Part shown: positions 1-13,383 of the stretch, one piece after another | Numbering within the stretch: the stretch's first letter is position 1 | How the letters are laid out: the number at the start of each line of letters is the position of its first letter | From: Phallus indusiatus | Taxonomy: Eukaryota > Basidiomycota > Agaricomycetes > Phallales > Phallaceae | Length of the DNA stretch: 64,000 nt | Assembly (NCBI GenBank): GCA_027605045.1 | Contig: JAQFWX010000065.1 | Location: forward strand, 62,001 to 126,000 | Direction: 5' to 3' | Program-made: the position numbers and the translations under genes | The notes under the pieces: generated by a model | Databases searched by the model: none | What the model saw: only the letters and a program-made list of their open reading frames with translations | Told to the model about the DNA's origin: nothing

Positions 1-339
1 AATGGCAATCTCATCATTGGTTAGGCGGAGAAAATGTGCGAAAATCAAACTCGACCCTTCGCTGTCGGTGAGTTCCGTACAGCGTTTACGCACAGCCTAT
101 CGACTTAAGTTACAAACTGGCCTTAAGATGATGGTTCTCCCTGGGTTCTCCAATTACAGAGATATTCGATTGAAGGGCGCGTGAGCATTAGCGCACAGCA
201 GCCAATCACAGCCCGCAGGATCCATCAAGTGACAGACACGTGACAGTGTCACACACATGTCACTGTGATCACCTGGTCTCAGGCTGTTCCTGTTTGGAAT
301 TTGGGATTTGGCATCTTTGCATCGGCTGTCATTTAGAAC

Positions 340-1079
340 TCGCCACTGTCTTTCTCTTTCTCTTTTCTCTTTCCATCTCTCTTTCTCTCCTCCTCATTTG
401 ACTGTTATAGAGATCTAGAGTTCAGAGGGGTATAACCTTGCTTGCTAGCCAGCTAGAGTTTTATCCTCTTCCAAAGTTCAACTTGTTTCCTCTCCTGGCT
501 AGACTTGTATCCTAGATCCTGCTCTGTGTTTCTGGTGTGTATTATGAACCAGTATGCTAATGTGATATTTCTGACTGGTTTTTATTGTTTTCCTTTATAG
601 CGTGTTATCTCGGCCGTCCTTTCTATCCGCTCTTCTGCTTGGTCTGTCCGTGTGCTCTGCACTCAAACATACTCGTTGTTTATTGTGCCATTTTTTAGAC
701 CTTAGTCGCCTCAGATTTGATCATATTTATGTTGGTTATTTTCCTCGCGATTCATTAGTTTTTTTACTTATTCATGCCACCGTTGCATCTCCATTAGACC
801 CGTTCCGTTTCCCGTTCTCCACATTCCTGATCCTCTCGCCTGAAATACGGTCACAAGAAGGGAGAATCTCATCATTCCGACGCCGAATTTTAGTCTCTCC
901 CGACTCCATCCTATTGTTCCGTGCATCTGCCAAAAACATTATTTGGTTTTCGTTCCTCCCGAGACTTTTTCCATCTACCAACACAGCACCACTCACCTTC
1001 TTAACCCTACCATTTCTTCATACTGGCGACCTTACAAAGTCTCGAAAAGCTATTGTTGACTCATCCAGACCGCTTTGAG
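340..1079 (+). promoter_or_regulatory. promoter and 5' leader of the PSP1-domain gene
   Basis: A pyrimidine tract (about 349-395, repeated CTTTCTC) of the kind common just upstream of fungal transcription starts precedes the PSP1 gene. The leader then holds a possible intron (GT near 536, TTTATAG acceptor ending at 600). The open frame at 602-1078 begins with GTG, has no usable ATG context and overlaps the next gene, so I read this stretch as untranslated leader. Bases 1-339 hold nothing I can name. Confidence 0.4.
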
Positions 1080-4048
1080 ATGCAAACTCAAAAGCAGCAC
1101 GAGTACCGCGATCCGAATTATTGGGCGGAAGGTCCATCACCACGTTTTGGAAATACAGGTGACACCAGAAACGCCGAGGGCAAAGATGGAAATGGAAATG
1201 ATGGTGTGAATTTGTATTCACAATCTCAACAACAGCGCGAAAGAGCCGCTAGTCAGCCATCGCGCTCTTTTGCGGAATATCCCCAATTCGTCGGCGCACC
1301 CACAGGATTACCGACGAGACCTCCATCGAATGATTATCCTCCTTCGAGATCGCCTTCATTGAGTCCGGCTATTAGATTCACCCAAGCTCCTCCTGTATCA
1401 ACATCCCCGTCGTCAGGATTCCATAATCCTTGGGTGGCACAACAGTCCCGCTCGCGTATCCCTCCACTTGGTCGAACAACGTCTCAGCCTGGAGAGTCTG
1501 GAGATAGTGCTGGTACAGGTGCAGGTGTATCTGGGGGCGGACTTGGTCTTTTCCCACATGCCATCCCAGTCCCAACACGTTCCTCTTCCTTCTCTGCACC
1601 TTCCGGCTCCTCCGCTTCTCAATCTTACCTTTCCTCCGTCCGTGACAATCTTCGGTTTACATCTACATTTGAGGACGACGAATCCGAAGCCCTGTCTGAT
1701 AATAGCTATTCGTTCGACGATACCGGTGCCAACTTGAATGTGGGTGCTAACGGAGGCGGAGGACATCGACTGTACCCTCAAGCTCAATATGGAACCGACA
1801 CCGCGCGGAGCCGCTCGCAGAGTCTCCTCGTCCCACCATCCCCAGCCTCTCTAGAATTTGGAAAAAACTGGAGAGGTCCACCTTCAGGATCGACAACAAC
1901 AACAGCCCGCCCTTCTTTCTCATCGTCGGATTTCCTCACGCCTGCAGCACCAACAGCCATACCTGGTCGATCCAGAACGCAAACAACCGACATCTCCAAC
2001 ATTTCTCCTTTCAGACGGGACATTCACCAGATCCTCATGGGTGATTCTTCTGCATTGGGCTCGCATTCAGTTGGTGTAGGTCCTTATGGAAGGCAAGGAG
2101 GACTGGGACTGGGTACGCTCGGTCCGCCCGGTGCTCCTAGCGTTTTAGGCCCGTCCGGTCATCGTGATGATCCCCTTGGCGGAACGAGTGGAACAGCAAG
2201 CAGAAGGCATAGTATGAGTATATATCATCCCCGTCGAGACATACATGTCGGTTTCCAAACATCGGGTCTGTCGAGTGCATTTGAAGATGCAGCGTCTTCT
2301 TCGTCAACAACAGCGCTTACACCCTTGTTTCGAAGTAATGTTCTCTCTGACGAAGAGCTTGCAAGTGGATTGGCCGGTGGAGGTGGAGGAAATTCCGGAA
2401 TAAGTGGTTTAACGACTGGTCTTCAGAATCTTACCATGTCAGCTTCTGCACCTGGTCATGCAGGTGTGCAAAGTCAGCCTTCATCCCTTCCAAACTTTAC
2501 CCATTCTCGAGCAGGTGGGTTACTTGGGTCCCCGGAACGTTCGAGGTTCCTTTCGGGTGCTAGCCCAGGTGCAAACGCAAGAGCTTTAAGTCCACATCGT
2601 CCGTCTATTTCGCCTTCACTCTCGAGAACTACAACTTCTACGTCGGGGACACATTTGGATTCTGCAAGCGATCGTGCAGCGTCTGTGAGCCCGCGTAATG
2701 ATGTAGTGGCTGGAAGCAACTTTGGTAATATCGGGGGTAATGGTGGTGGTGGTGGTAGTGGTGGTGTGGGAAGCTCAAATGCAATGGGAATGAGTATTGG
2801 GATGACGCATAACCCCTATGGCCGTTTTACTTCGACTGAGGTCGACTTCGGCGGTCTGTCTCCTCCGTCCGGCACAGGAGGTTCTGGCGCACTAGGTGTG
2901 TCCACCGGCGGACCCGGTGCGGGGAGATATCATCCTAATATGTTACCTCCGCCACCTTCGTTATCTATGTATCCCGGTGTCCCAGATAATCGAGCTGGTG
3001 CCGGTGTTGCTGGTCTGTTTAATCAGACTCAACAACAACAACCGACAAGTCCTATCTCGGGAGGGTTCGGGCCAGCACGGTTTGGGCATGGTCATTCTGC
3101 ATCTTTGGGACATATGAGAGGTCTTCCGTCTATCAATGCTACCATGGGCGCAGGTTCCGGCGGACACGCGGGTGTAGGTGTAGGTGGCGGAGGGGTAGGA
3201 GGAAACGGACCAACCTCTCCACAATCTCCTAATTCTGACGAACTGAGCGAACTCGGTAGAGGCATGCCCCTCCATTCCGTCCCATCCTCATATCAACTCT
3301 TCATCGTCGAATTCAAGGCCGGACGTACAGACTTGTTCTACACGACCGATAGAACGGGCGACATTCGACTCGGTGATTTGGTTATTGTTGAGGCTGATCG
3401 AGGGAAGGATTTGGGGACGATTATTAATGATACGATTACTACGAATGATGTGGAGTCGTATCAGCGTACACAACAAGTGCAGGCTCAGCAGATGGAACAG
3501 CAGTTTGGGGGAGATGGTGGGGGTCCGGGTGCTACTGGATCGACAACCAAAAGAGAAATTAACCCAAAGAGGATATACGGAAAAGCGGGAGTGCACGACA
3601 CGCAGTACGTATATTATATGGTTGCGTGAAATGATGTATAACCTATTGCTTTTTTTCTTCTTTTCTTTAGACTTCTCACCCAGAAGCTGCAAGACGAAGT
3701 GAAGGCACTTCAGCTTTGTCAGTCAAAAGTCAGAGCTAAAAAGTTGCCAATGGAGGTTGTGGACGCCGAATATCAATGGTCTGTCGTTTTCTTTCCTTTC
3801 TTCCCTTTATCCACAACGTTACTTATCCCGCCCGTTCCTTCTTGTTGTGCAGGGATCGCCGAAAGTTGACCTTTTATTTCGTCGCTGAAAAACGTATCGA
3901 TTTCAGAGAATTGGTTAGAGAACTGTTTAGGTAAATTCGGGTCTTTTGTCCCTAAATACGCTTCTCCCTAATTATCTGTTTCAGATTGTATAAAACGAGA
4001 ATATGGATGGCATCGTTACAAGCACCTCCCGAGTCTGGGGCTTACTAA
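1080..4048 (+). CDS. PSP1: PSP1-domain protein, four exons
   Basis: Seen: a long first exon from the ATG at 1080 to 3604, then exons 3671-3778, 3853-3930 and 3985-4048, with GT-AG introns of 54-74 bp; 924 residues in all. The first 730 residues are low-complexity and rich in Ser, Gly, Pro and Asn, so probably disordered. The last ~190 form the PSP1 domain, beginning at YQLFIVEFKAGR and containing LPMEVVDAEYQWDRRKL and RIDFRELVRELFR across the last introns. Known: the family includes yeast Psp1, a polymerase-alpha suppressor found in cytoplasmic granules, and bacterial RicT/YaaT; its biochemical role is uncertain. The frame is also open upstream of 1080, but only with non-ATG starts. It faces the Trs33 gene tail to tail. 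Confidence 0.9.
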
Positions 4049-5392
4049 GCGAGCGATAATATTATGAGGCAGTGATTGTCCCTCGTATATTACTCGTGCT
4101 CGTATTCCACGAACTTCCTGTTATGACGACGTTTCGTATACTCCTGTTCTGCAACATCTCTATCACTCCACGCATCATTTCATCCACCTCAATGATCTTC
4201 TTTTCTCCATTTATCCACAAGTCCTCTGTTCACTATCCGCCATTATAACATTCCGTCACGTCGACTTTAGCCTCAAGTACCAAATTGAGCGCAAAAGCCC
4301 CAAACACCACATCCAACATCACACATCAAACTAACAAAAAAGTTCTATGAACTTCAAGGACAATCCTCAATTCCTACAGAACCTAGAATGAAATTACAAC
4401 CTCGAACTGCTCTTCAAGTCTCCGAACTTCCTACGACAATCTTAAAGAACGAATAAAGAATAATGTTAAAAAAAGAACCCAATCAGAATTCTTCCGCTGG
4501 TTTTGCTTTTTCACTCTTGCTCGATCTCAAATCTCGGTTCCCTTGTTTCAGTTTTTGTATATGAAATTGTATATCTATTTTAGTTTTATCTTTTTTTTTT
4601 CCACTGTCTTTTTCAATCTTGTACACTAGCCTTCATTCCCTCTTCAAACGGATATTCCACGTATGCCTCATGTGTTCTCGGCCAGTTCTAGTCCTCTCTT
4701 GCCTTTTCCCCCCATATACAGTATGTACTCCCAGTGTTATCAGGAGACGTGCATACTAATTTACTAGTCATATCTTGATCAGTAATTGTTACAAACGCAT
4801 GTTCTCCTTTGATTTTCCATCATTTTTCTCAAACCTTTTTTGTAGTATGCATTTTTGTTCGTTTCGTTGACACCACCTGGTAGTGTTATTTAGTATACAA
4901 ATTATACTTTGTACATTGGGAGATGGAGATTTTATCTTCCTATCTTGAACTGTAGACGGTATTTTGTACGGATTTATATATGAATTGTTTTTCGCATTTG
5001 TGGTGTATGTCCGTATAAACGGCAAGTTTGTGCGTCCTTTGGATATCTCTCTTTAGTTGGTCCACGCATTTTCGCACCCGTCTGCCTCAGGCTATTATGA
5101 AACGTTCACTCAAAACGCTTGTGCGGAAAACCACCATATAATATATTTCAGTGCGGTCAAGAAGAGTCTAAACAAGTGGCAGATTCGTCTGCCTGCCTTG
5201 TTCAGATCCCCCGGCGGGATGATACAGCCAATATAGAACTAGGAATGAGACAATCCTGAGTCGTTAGAGTAAAATCCTATAGGAAGACCGGCCGAGATGC
5301 TTCTCAGAAGGTGATACGATAATCACGAATATAATGTCCGTCCGTCCCCCGGTTTGATATTCGCCGTTATTCGATGTCTTATCTGACTACAG
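4049..5392. other. intergenic region between two convergent genes
   Basis: This holds the 3' untranslated ends of the PSP1 gene (+) and the Trs33 gene (-). It is AT-rich, with a T run near 4590-4602. Short open frames here have neither family signatures nor splice context. I see no RNA gene or repeat. Confidence 0.6.
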
Positions 5393-6446
5393 TTAAGCTC
5401 CTTTAGGTAGTTTTACTTGAAAGGTACCTTTGAAGCATGAAGGCAATGTGTGAAAGAGAAAGTATCATAGAAAAACGAAGTTACGTACATTGAGGCAAGG
5501 CTGATATTTCAGCGGTCACTGTAGCCTGAATTCCTATTCTCAACAGCGCGCCACGGAGAACACCAGTAGAAAGGGCTGTATACTAGCAGAATGGAAAACA
5601 TACTGAGATATTATATTTTGATTAGAAGATAAAACCTACGATCTTGGCCTTTTTTAAAGCGTCGGATGGTCCTTCTGCTGACGAAATCCGAGTGATAGGC
5701 CGGAAAGTGTTGTCTTGTAAGACATAAACGCCCTGACATCAACCAATATCATGAGGTTTGACACCGACTAGAGGAGGACGGTCTTACTCGATGATTAGTT
5801 CTGAGATTATCTATTTGTTTCTCCCAAAGAGCCATCCAAATGTCCTTGCATAAAAACTTAATCACGTCCAGGGTATCATTGAAGCGCGGTCTGTCCAGTA
5901 TCAACCTAAGACATATAATAGTTCTGTAAAACAAAGAAGAGCGGTATAAACGGTAAATGAACCTTTCAGCGAGGTTAGCACCGACGTGCGCGCCCATCGC
6001 ATCAAGCCGCACACGAAGGTCTTCTTCTTCTACTGAAACCACTTGTCCCTTTCCTGGCGTGTTTGCACGGGAAGGGGGTGTGTTTGGCGCGACAGTCACT
6101 GCTGAGCTCGGCGTAGGAGCGATTAACAAACCCTCTTTCACCATCTCAGCCTCTTTCTTTTTGAGCCTTTCGCGCGCAACGGCAGATGAGATACGGAGAG
6201 TATTGACAGCTTCCATGAACAGATAATCTTGAATTACTGCATCAAGTTTCGGGGCCTGGGCGGGTGCAGAAGACAATGATGCTGCAGAAAATTGCTTGCT
6301 GAGCTTTTGAGAAAAGACAGAGAAACGAGTATGCTTTCCATACCTGCCATTTGACCGGGGTTAAGCATTATCGGGGATCCTAGTAACGGCGGGTCTACAA
6401 GTGTATTCAAAGCGGCAGGAAGGACAGATGTGGATTGTATTGACAT
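5393..6446 (-). CDS. TRS33: TRAPP complex subunit Trs33/TRAPPC6 (Bet3 fold), six exons
   Basis: Seen: exons 6446-6344, 6281-5963, 5905-5788, 5732-5640, 5582-5489 and 5427-5393 join in frame to 253 residues. Introns are 55-62 bp with GT-AG ends. The C-terminal half holds the Bet3-fold signature: DRPRFNDTLDVIKFLCKDIW, KQIDNLRTNHR, GVYVLQDNTFRP, GVLRGALLRIGI and a terminal CTFQVKLPKG. Known: Trs33 is a small core subunit of the TRAPP tethering complexes, which activate Rab GTPases in ER-to-Golgi and Golgi traffic. Oddity: about 60 extra residues (Pro/Thr/Ser-rich, roughly 75-120) separate the first helix from the rest of the fold, a common fungal insertion. The ATG at 6446 is the first in frame. 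It lies 245 bp from the stop of P450-A. Confidence 0.92.
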
Positions 6447-6691
6447 GATGTAGTAGCAAATTTAGATATTTAAATTCGCAAAATGGGAAGTTCACCAAGG
6501 GTTCAGCCAATCTCGCACTTGAAGGTGGGAGCACTGCCGCGATGCCGACGCCGTTACGCGTCACACTCACATCACAGCATGCGCAGTTTGATCCAACCAA
6601 ATTCGATTCAAAATTTGGCAAACCAAACTAAGAAAATTCTCTGACAATGTGGCGCGTATTTCTAAGCGAATTTCTGGAAGACCATCCTTCT

Positions 6692-8839
6692 TTAATTACT
6701 CAATTGACCTAACTCCTGAGTCAATATAATATCCTTCGCAAGATGAGAACGCGGTGTGATGGAACATTGAAACGGCACGGGGAAGCTAGGAAGGTGGGAA
6801 TAGGATCAAATAAATTTTTGAGGGAGTGAAATTCACTAACGGTAGAGGAGACGCGGTAATCTCATCAGTAACGAGTACATCTATTCCATGTTCATCCTTC
6901 ATTGGTGTAATATCAAACACCTTGAGAATTGATGCGATCAAGAGGAAAAGCGTGTTATCTGCAAAATAACGACCCGGACACATCCTAGGCAAAATGTTAG
7001 GTTGATCGGAAGTAAATTATGCTCATGAATTATCAACACTGACCTTCCTCCGAATCCATATTGTTCAGTTGGAGGAAAAACACCAGGTTGGAGGAATCTT
7101 TCAGGATTGAAATCTTCCGGATTAGAGCCATATTTCGAGCTACGCAATATTTGCCTAGGTTTATGAGAGTTAAGTTTCGGTGGGAAGGCCTTTAAATGAC
7201 ACACACCATGAATCTGCAAAGATGATGCTTCCTTTCGGTATGAAATATTCTCCATATGTTCCATCCTCAAGAGCGGCGTGTGGCACACCCAATGGTATAC
7301 TCGGCCTCCAACGCAGTACTTCATGGCAGAAAGCATTGACATAGGGCAAATTGGTTCGATCCGCTAATGTCGGAAGACGATCACCAAGTACCCGATCTAA
7401 CTCTTCTTGTACGTTTTTTTGTGCCTTGGGATACAGCAACAAAGCTACGATCGCTTGTAACACAGCGGAAAATGTCTAGGAGAAATCGATTAGTCTACAA
7501 TCTTGTCCATAGTTTAACCACGCGCACGTACAGTTCCCATACCAGCAGCATAAATTGTAGTGGCTGTATTCTTAATTATTGTTTCACTATCAGAGGGGGA
7601 ATCTCCGGATGTTCGCAACTTTTCTAAAGCATTCGATACGAGCGAATAACCCAGTTTCTCGCGGTTCCGGCTCTGCAGACTGTGAATCAAAAAAATATTG
7701 TCGCACAATCAAACACGCAATTTACAGCACCTTCACAGAGTTGAACGGTATATCGCAAGCATCCCTCGCCGATTGTCTATATTTCTTATAAAGTTTGTTT
7801 ATTGTTATCCCGGGAACCCAACGGGGAACATGTTTAACTGGAGCATATCGAATAATTTAAAAAGCCGAAAGACATCGATCTAAGCACCTACGTATTGGGA
7901 ATATATCTATTAGTCGTTCGCCCGGAAGCAGGACCTGACTGGCTCCTTCTAGAGCATAATGGACAGTGTTAACGATTTGGTCGTTCTTTCGTTTAATTTC
8001 AATTGCGTATAAAGTCTAAGGGAAAAAAAGGGAATATAAAGGTAAATAATAATGAAGATGGTTGATATTCACTTCCATCATAATCCTGCCGATAACAAAC
8101 ATAATATGGTCCGAGAAATTGGTTGGTGTCTCCAGCAGATCGTGGAGCAGTAACCTTTGAAAGCGATTAGCTCAATATTCTTTCATATAGTAGAATACAA
8201 ATTTTCTCACCGACATGATTTCATTTGAACAGGCTCAAATTTAGATGCTGCCCGAGGATTAAAGTATTGCTGCGTTGCCTTTATGTGACGCCTCCACCAG
8301 TCGCCATAACGATAGAGAGCGAAAATGCAATCCCATCCTAAGCTTTACCATCGAGAGCTTTCAATCGACGTGAATTTTATGCAAAAGTGTATGAGCTTAC
8401 ATGTCAGCCGCGTAAAAAGGTGGTCTATCGGAATAGGTTGCGCCACGTTTATCAAGCAGCTCTCGAGCGATCTCGTCGGAGTACAGGAATATTATAGGTA
8501 CACCGAAAGTGTGTATGTAAACTATATTGCCTGCGGCAATGAACAGTACTAATAAATCGATATCCCAGCGATAAAAAATAAGCAATACCGTATTTTTCCT
8601 TCCATTCGCGCATACGTTCGGACCGGAAGATTTCAGAAAGCTGGAAGAAATGTCCGACAATTGGTTTTCCTGGAGGACCTGGAGGTAACTTGAAACCTAT
8701 TAAGCACTTTTAAAACAACATTATACCATGTATGTATGTTGGGAATTGCCTTGCCTTTGGGTGTGTTATATTTTCGCCTTCGTACTAATCCGGTGTATGC
8801 CAATGCAAGGCCTACAATCAGAATAATGTGAGTAAGCAT
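6692..8839 (-). CDS. cytochrome P450 monooxygenase, copy A
   Basis: Seen: about 12 exons join to roughly 500 residues. In order: hydrophobic N-terminal anchor from the ATG at 8839, LPPGPPGKP hinge, I-helix AAGMGT, K-helix EVLRW (ExxR), PERF, heme-loop YGFGGRMCPGR with the Cys ligand, and C-terminal FPVPFQCSITPRS ending at TAA 6692. Known: microsomal P450s of this type are ER-anchored and need NADPH-P450 reductase; expanded families in mushrooms act in secondary metabolism or xenobiotic oxidation. Oddities: the first heme-loop Phe is Tyr, the I-helix acidic residue is Gly, and the first intron appears to use a GC donor (AAAG|GCAAGG). All later splice sites look normal and I saw no internal stop. 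The substrate cannot be predicted. Confidence 0.85.
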
Positions 8840-9133
8840 GATCGAAGGATCTGTCTGAGTTCTTGAGGATGAGGTCTGGATATAAAGCAGCAGCTCGGTG
8901 GGCTCTAGTCATGACACAACGTTGATATTATCGATGTTGTATGAAGTGCCCAAAAGGGATTCTTCGAATCAGTGTTGACTATGTTCATTCGCTCGCTGCT
9001 TTCCTTGGCTGATCTTTTGTGCATGCGGTGGAGCTTCCCAGGATGGTAGTATTTAATCCTTCCTACTATAAATTATCGTTCGTTATCGTTTATGAATTGA
9101 GTCAAAAAACCGACGTATTAGCTGTTCTCAAGC

Positions 9134-9635
9134 AGATACAGCTTGGGAAACTATTAACCTTTCATTGTATACCGGTATGCGTTGCATACTTTCCCTTGAT
9201 CGTTTTCACTCTGAACCTGGTATCAATAACTCCGTAAACGCCACATCCACCAGCTATCTCATAGCCATATTACTGACCACCGAAAAAAACACTCTGATCA
9301 TTTATAACCCTCCCAGTGAACACAAGACTGACCTGATTGCTATGCGCTGTAAATTTGGAATTGAGTACAGGGCCTCGTTTCGGTTTGAGAGAACGTTGAG
9401 AATTCTGAATGCTTAGCAGCTGCCTGCTGCGTTCTGCCGCCATTGCATTAAACCGATACGGCCAGTCTCAACGCAAGCCGTGGACATGAATACTTTGAAC
9501 TATTAATATATTGTGTTGAAAAAAAATATCAGATGAATGGAGCGCAACATATATCACACGAAACGCATGGAAGAATTTGAGAGAAAAGTGACGTGGACGC
9601 GGTCTCAGTTACACAATGCTTTCGTCACAAATAAC
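9134..9635 (+). repeat. direct repeat, copy 1 (intergenic)
   Basis: This segment aligns by eye with 10343-10820. Shared landmarks are AGATACAGC at the start, CCAGTGAACACAAG and CTGACCTGAT in the middle, and ATGAATGGAGCGCAACATAT followed by GGTCTCAGTTACA near the end. Divergence is roughly a fifth of positions with small indels. It is best explained as part of the duplication unit that multiplied the P450 genes. Confidence 0.7.
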
Positions 9636-10342
9636 TAGTAGACACCGATCAACTTGCAACACTCGCCGCTTGACAAAGCTCAAGCTCGTCAGTGTAGCAA
9701 AACCACGGTTCAAATTGTGTATTATATTAAAGGATTCATCGGTTACAATTACAGGAAGCAGTATGAAGTTAACTTTAACATCGGAAACAGATCAGCCTAA
9801 TGAAACTCTCATAACTATTCCGCTGTACACCGTGAAAATATGTACTGAATGGTCCATGTGAGATTTCAGCTGCCAGCGCAACTAAAAATGTCCAAAAAAC
9901 GGCTGATTAGAGTCGAGCAAGTTGAGATAAAGGATCAAGTGACGAATGTGAAAGAGGCAACCGCGATTGCTGTGTGTATTCATGTCCAATGATTAGCATG
10001 TTACTAATAAACAGAGGTGCAGTGGACATACCATTCTCAGGTTCACACTGGTCTGTTCAAGCATTTGACTGAATCTCTTGAATTCATAGGAGGAAAGGTC
10101 GTGTTGAGACAGTGTGGCATATTCCTGAGCGTCAGCTTGACATGCCAAGCAGGCAGGACTGCAAATGTATGACACATATACCGACTCTGAAATGAAAGTG
10201 AGGTATTGTCGTTCAAATGTCGCTCCGCAGGTGTATCGCGATAACCAAGGGTTCGAGGCACCAGTGCCACGTTTATCGTCCTTATCATATGAATGAAGCT
10301 AAAACGCCACGTATGGCAATTTGACGGCAGCCGTGTTTTAGT

Positions 10343-10820
10343 AGATACAGCCTCCGATGCAATATAAAACCACTAACCTTTTAAACATTGTGTGTTAATA
10401 TACGTTGTACACACTTTCCCTCAAGAGTCGTCCTCATTCTCAACCCGGTATTATTAACTCCTAAATGCGACACCCACCCGCTATCTGGCTCCGTTGAATC
10501 ATATAACCACACTGTCCATCGAAGAACATTCCGATCAGTAATAATCCAGTGAACACAAGTCTGACCTGATCGCTATGTGCTGGACTTTGAACCCAAGTCT
10601 TGCGGTGTCGTTGGCAGTCGCCTGTGGTTACACTGAACCGATACGGCTTGTCAGCCCAAGCTGTGGACATGAACAGTGTGCATAAACACTTTGAGCTGTC
10701 TTAATATTGTGTTTACGTTAGGATGAATGGAGCGCAACATATTACATGATACGCCTGGAAGATTTTCAGAGTATAAGACGTGGCGGTCTCAGTTACATGT
10801 TTTTCGTCACAAAAATAAGT
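10343..10820 (+). repeat. direct repeat, copy 2 (intergenic)
   Basis: Diverged second copy of 9134-9635, same orientation, about 1.2 kb further on. Neither copy contains a convincing coding frame. Confidence 0.7.
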
Positions 10821-11278
10821 TTTAACACGCGACCTCGCTGGCGGCCGCTCGCCAACTAGCTAGCTCAACGTCAACCATGAGATGGTAGCTTTTTAAAAAC
10901 GGCGACTCAGATCGTGTACACTGAAAGTTTAATTGATTACAATTACACAGTAGGATCAAACAACAAAAAGTGCAAATACTGACGAGTGCGCCTCAGGAGA
11001 GTGGCAGGTAGGAAACGGGAATCAGTGCTGTGTGTTTGGGAAAATAGAGGGAAAATAGGGGGAAAATTGGTTGTTTATTGTAGATAGGGTTTTTAGTATA
11101 TATACATTTTTCTGAAACAATATCAAGTACGCGTCGTGTAACGTGACTCGGTAATATCGCGCGTTTCGGGACTTTCCAAGCCTAGCCCGTCTCGGATCTC
11201 GTCAATACAAGGGAAGCCTAGAACTTGAAGTATATACAATACTAAAAAGAGTTGCCAGCCAAAGCGCCGTGTGCACAC

Positions 11279-13383
11279 TCAAACGTCCTGAGCGAAAATA
11301 AGATCTTTCGCACGAGGAGAGCGGGGTGTGATCGAGCATTGAAAAGGCCCGGGAAATCTAGAGCAGTGTCAAATCACAAAGGATATGTCATTCCGGTCAG
11401 TAGTAGTACTAACGGCAGAAACGACCCAGTAAGCTCCTCAGAGAATGGTATATCTATTCCATGTTCGTCCTTCATCGGTGAAATATCAAACACTTTGAGA
11501 ATTGAAGCAATCAAAAGGAACAGTGTGTTTTCAGCGAAAAATCGACCGGAGCATATTCTATGTTAGGGCGTCAGGTTCAACATCGCAGCTTAATCGTGCG
11601 CATAATGCTGACCTCCTTCCGTACCCAAATTGTGCTGATGGCAAACGAGCGCCAGGCTGAAGGAATCTTTCAGGAATGAAATCTTCCGGGTTAGGACCGT
11701 ACTTAGAATTACGCAAAATTTGCCTATTCTAAATGATTAGCTTTGAGAAATCATGGTTCTAACCTCATAAAATGACGCACCACGACGTCGCGAAGATAAA
11801 GCTTCCTTTTGGTATGAAATACCCTCCGTATGTGCTCTCCTCAAGAGTGGCATGTGCTGAGCCCAATGGTACATTTGGTCTCCAACGTAATACTTCGTAA
11901 CAAAAAGCATTGACATAAGGTAAGCTAGCTCGGTCCGCCAACGTCGGTAGACGGTCGCCAAGAACCCTATCCAATTCTTCTTGCATGTTTCTCTGTTTTT
12001 CTGGATATAACAGCGAAGCTATAATCGCTTGCAAAGCAGCGGTGGCTGACTAGTCCAAATTAGATGTTTTATCATTTTGCTATATGGTGTGGCGAAGAAC
12101 TATCACTTACAGTTCCTGCTCCGGCAGCATAAGCAACACCGGCTGTGTTTTTAATGATTGTTTCACCATCAGAGGAGGTATCACCAGAATTACGCAAGTT
12201 CTGTAAAGACTTAGACACGAATGAATAGTCCGGTTCCTTGCGATTCTGCGTGCTGTGAGGGAAATGCTGTTGCGTACTTGGTAAAACACACCTTCACGAT
12301 GTTGAACGGGATATTGAGAGAGTCCAGAGTCGCTTGTCTGTATCTTTTGATAAACTTGTTTGCGGTTATTCCGGGTATCCAATGGGGAATATGTTTAACT
12401 GAGATATTGTAATTCGAGCGACGAGTCTAATGATGTTGGTATGAGCACCTACGTATTGGGAAGACATCCATGAGCCATTCACCCGGCACCAGGACCTGGC
12501 CAATCCCTTCCATAGCAAAATGAACAACATGGATTAATGGGTCGTTTTGCTTTTGAACCTCGATTGCATACACCGCCTAAATGATGGTGAGGGATTGATA
12601 ATATAAATTAACGAGAAACTATATTCACATCCAATATAATTTTGCTGATGCAAAACGTAATATGTTGTGAGAAATCGGCTGGTGTCTCGAGCAAATCTTG
12701 AAGCAACAACCTTCACAAGGGATTACCATGAGATGTATATCACATACATAACAAATTTTCTTACCGACATGACTTGATTTGGATTGGTTCAAATACGGTT
12801 ACTGCTCTAGAGTTAAAGCATAGTTGCATTGCCTTCCTGTGGCGTCTCCACAAGTCCCCATAGTGATACAAAGCAAAATTGAAATCCCATCCTACCCTTA
12901 TGACCAAGAGCTTTATATTGATAACATATTATCTGAGAATGGATTTTAACTTACTGGTTGGCCATCTCATAATCGGGTCTATCGGAATTGGTAGCACCAC
13001 GCTTCTCAAGCAGCTCCCGAGCAATGTCATCGTCATACAGAAAGATAATCGGTACCCCAAAACTGTTAATGGAGACAATATCACCTGTGCATAATAATAA
13101 GAAAACCTTCAATTAACGATCTTAAATCATACCATATTTTTCCTTCCATTCAGACATACACCTGGGTTGAAGAAATTCAGAAAGCTGAAAGAAATGCCCG
13201 ACGATGGGTTTTCCTTGAGGACCGGGAGGTAGCTTAAGACCTATTATTCACTCTAAAATAAGTTCACAAGTGATGAATCTAAAGAACTTGTATCTTTCCT
13301 TTGGGAGGTTTATATTTTCGTCTTCGTACAAGTTCTGCATATGCCAATGCGCAGATTGTAACAAAGAGGACGTGAGCAAGCAT
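11279..13383 (-). CDS. cytochrome P450 monooxygenase, copy B
   Basis: Seen: same exon plan as copy A. ATG at 13383 (MLAHVLFVTICALAYAELV anchor), LPPGPQGKP hinge, exon with GVPIIFLYDDDIARELLEK, I-helix AAGAGT, ExxR as EVLRW, heme loop FGYGRRICSGR split by an intron, and the FQCSITPRSPRAKD tail ending at TGA 11279. Known: heme-thiolate monooxygenase, ER-bound. Oddities: the I-helix acidic residue is Gly as in the sister copies; the heme Cys is followed by Ser-Gly rather than Pro-Gly; the first intron has no strong GT donor in the expected place. An ATG about 30 codons upstream (MIKLTSTYF...) is in frame, but the 13383 start matches copies A, C and D. No internal stop was found. Confidence 0.83.

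Larger units (their letters stand above)
8840..11278. other. intergenic region between P450-A and P450-B
   Basis: The promoter of P450-A lies at the left end (TATAAAG at 8880 on the + strand) and the 3' flank of P450-B at the right. Most of the rest is a diverged direct duplication, listed separately. Several 60-100 codon open frames lack start context or recognisable motifs. I see no further gene. Confidence 0.5.

Noticed and set aside
602..1078. 158-codon frame upstream of the PSP1 gene
   Set aside because: GTG start, no family motif, and it overlaps the next coding frame; more likely 5' leader.
3288..3692. 134-codon minus-strand frame under the PSP1 domain
   Set aside because: Antisense shadow of a well-supported conserved domain.
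9993..10288. Minus-strand 60-81 codon frames with several Cys
   Set aside because: Too short, no signal peptide or spacing of a known Cys-rich family, and they overlap each other in different frames.
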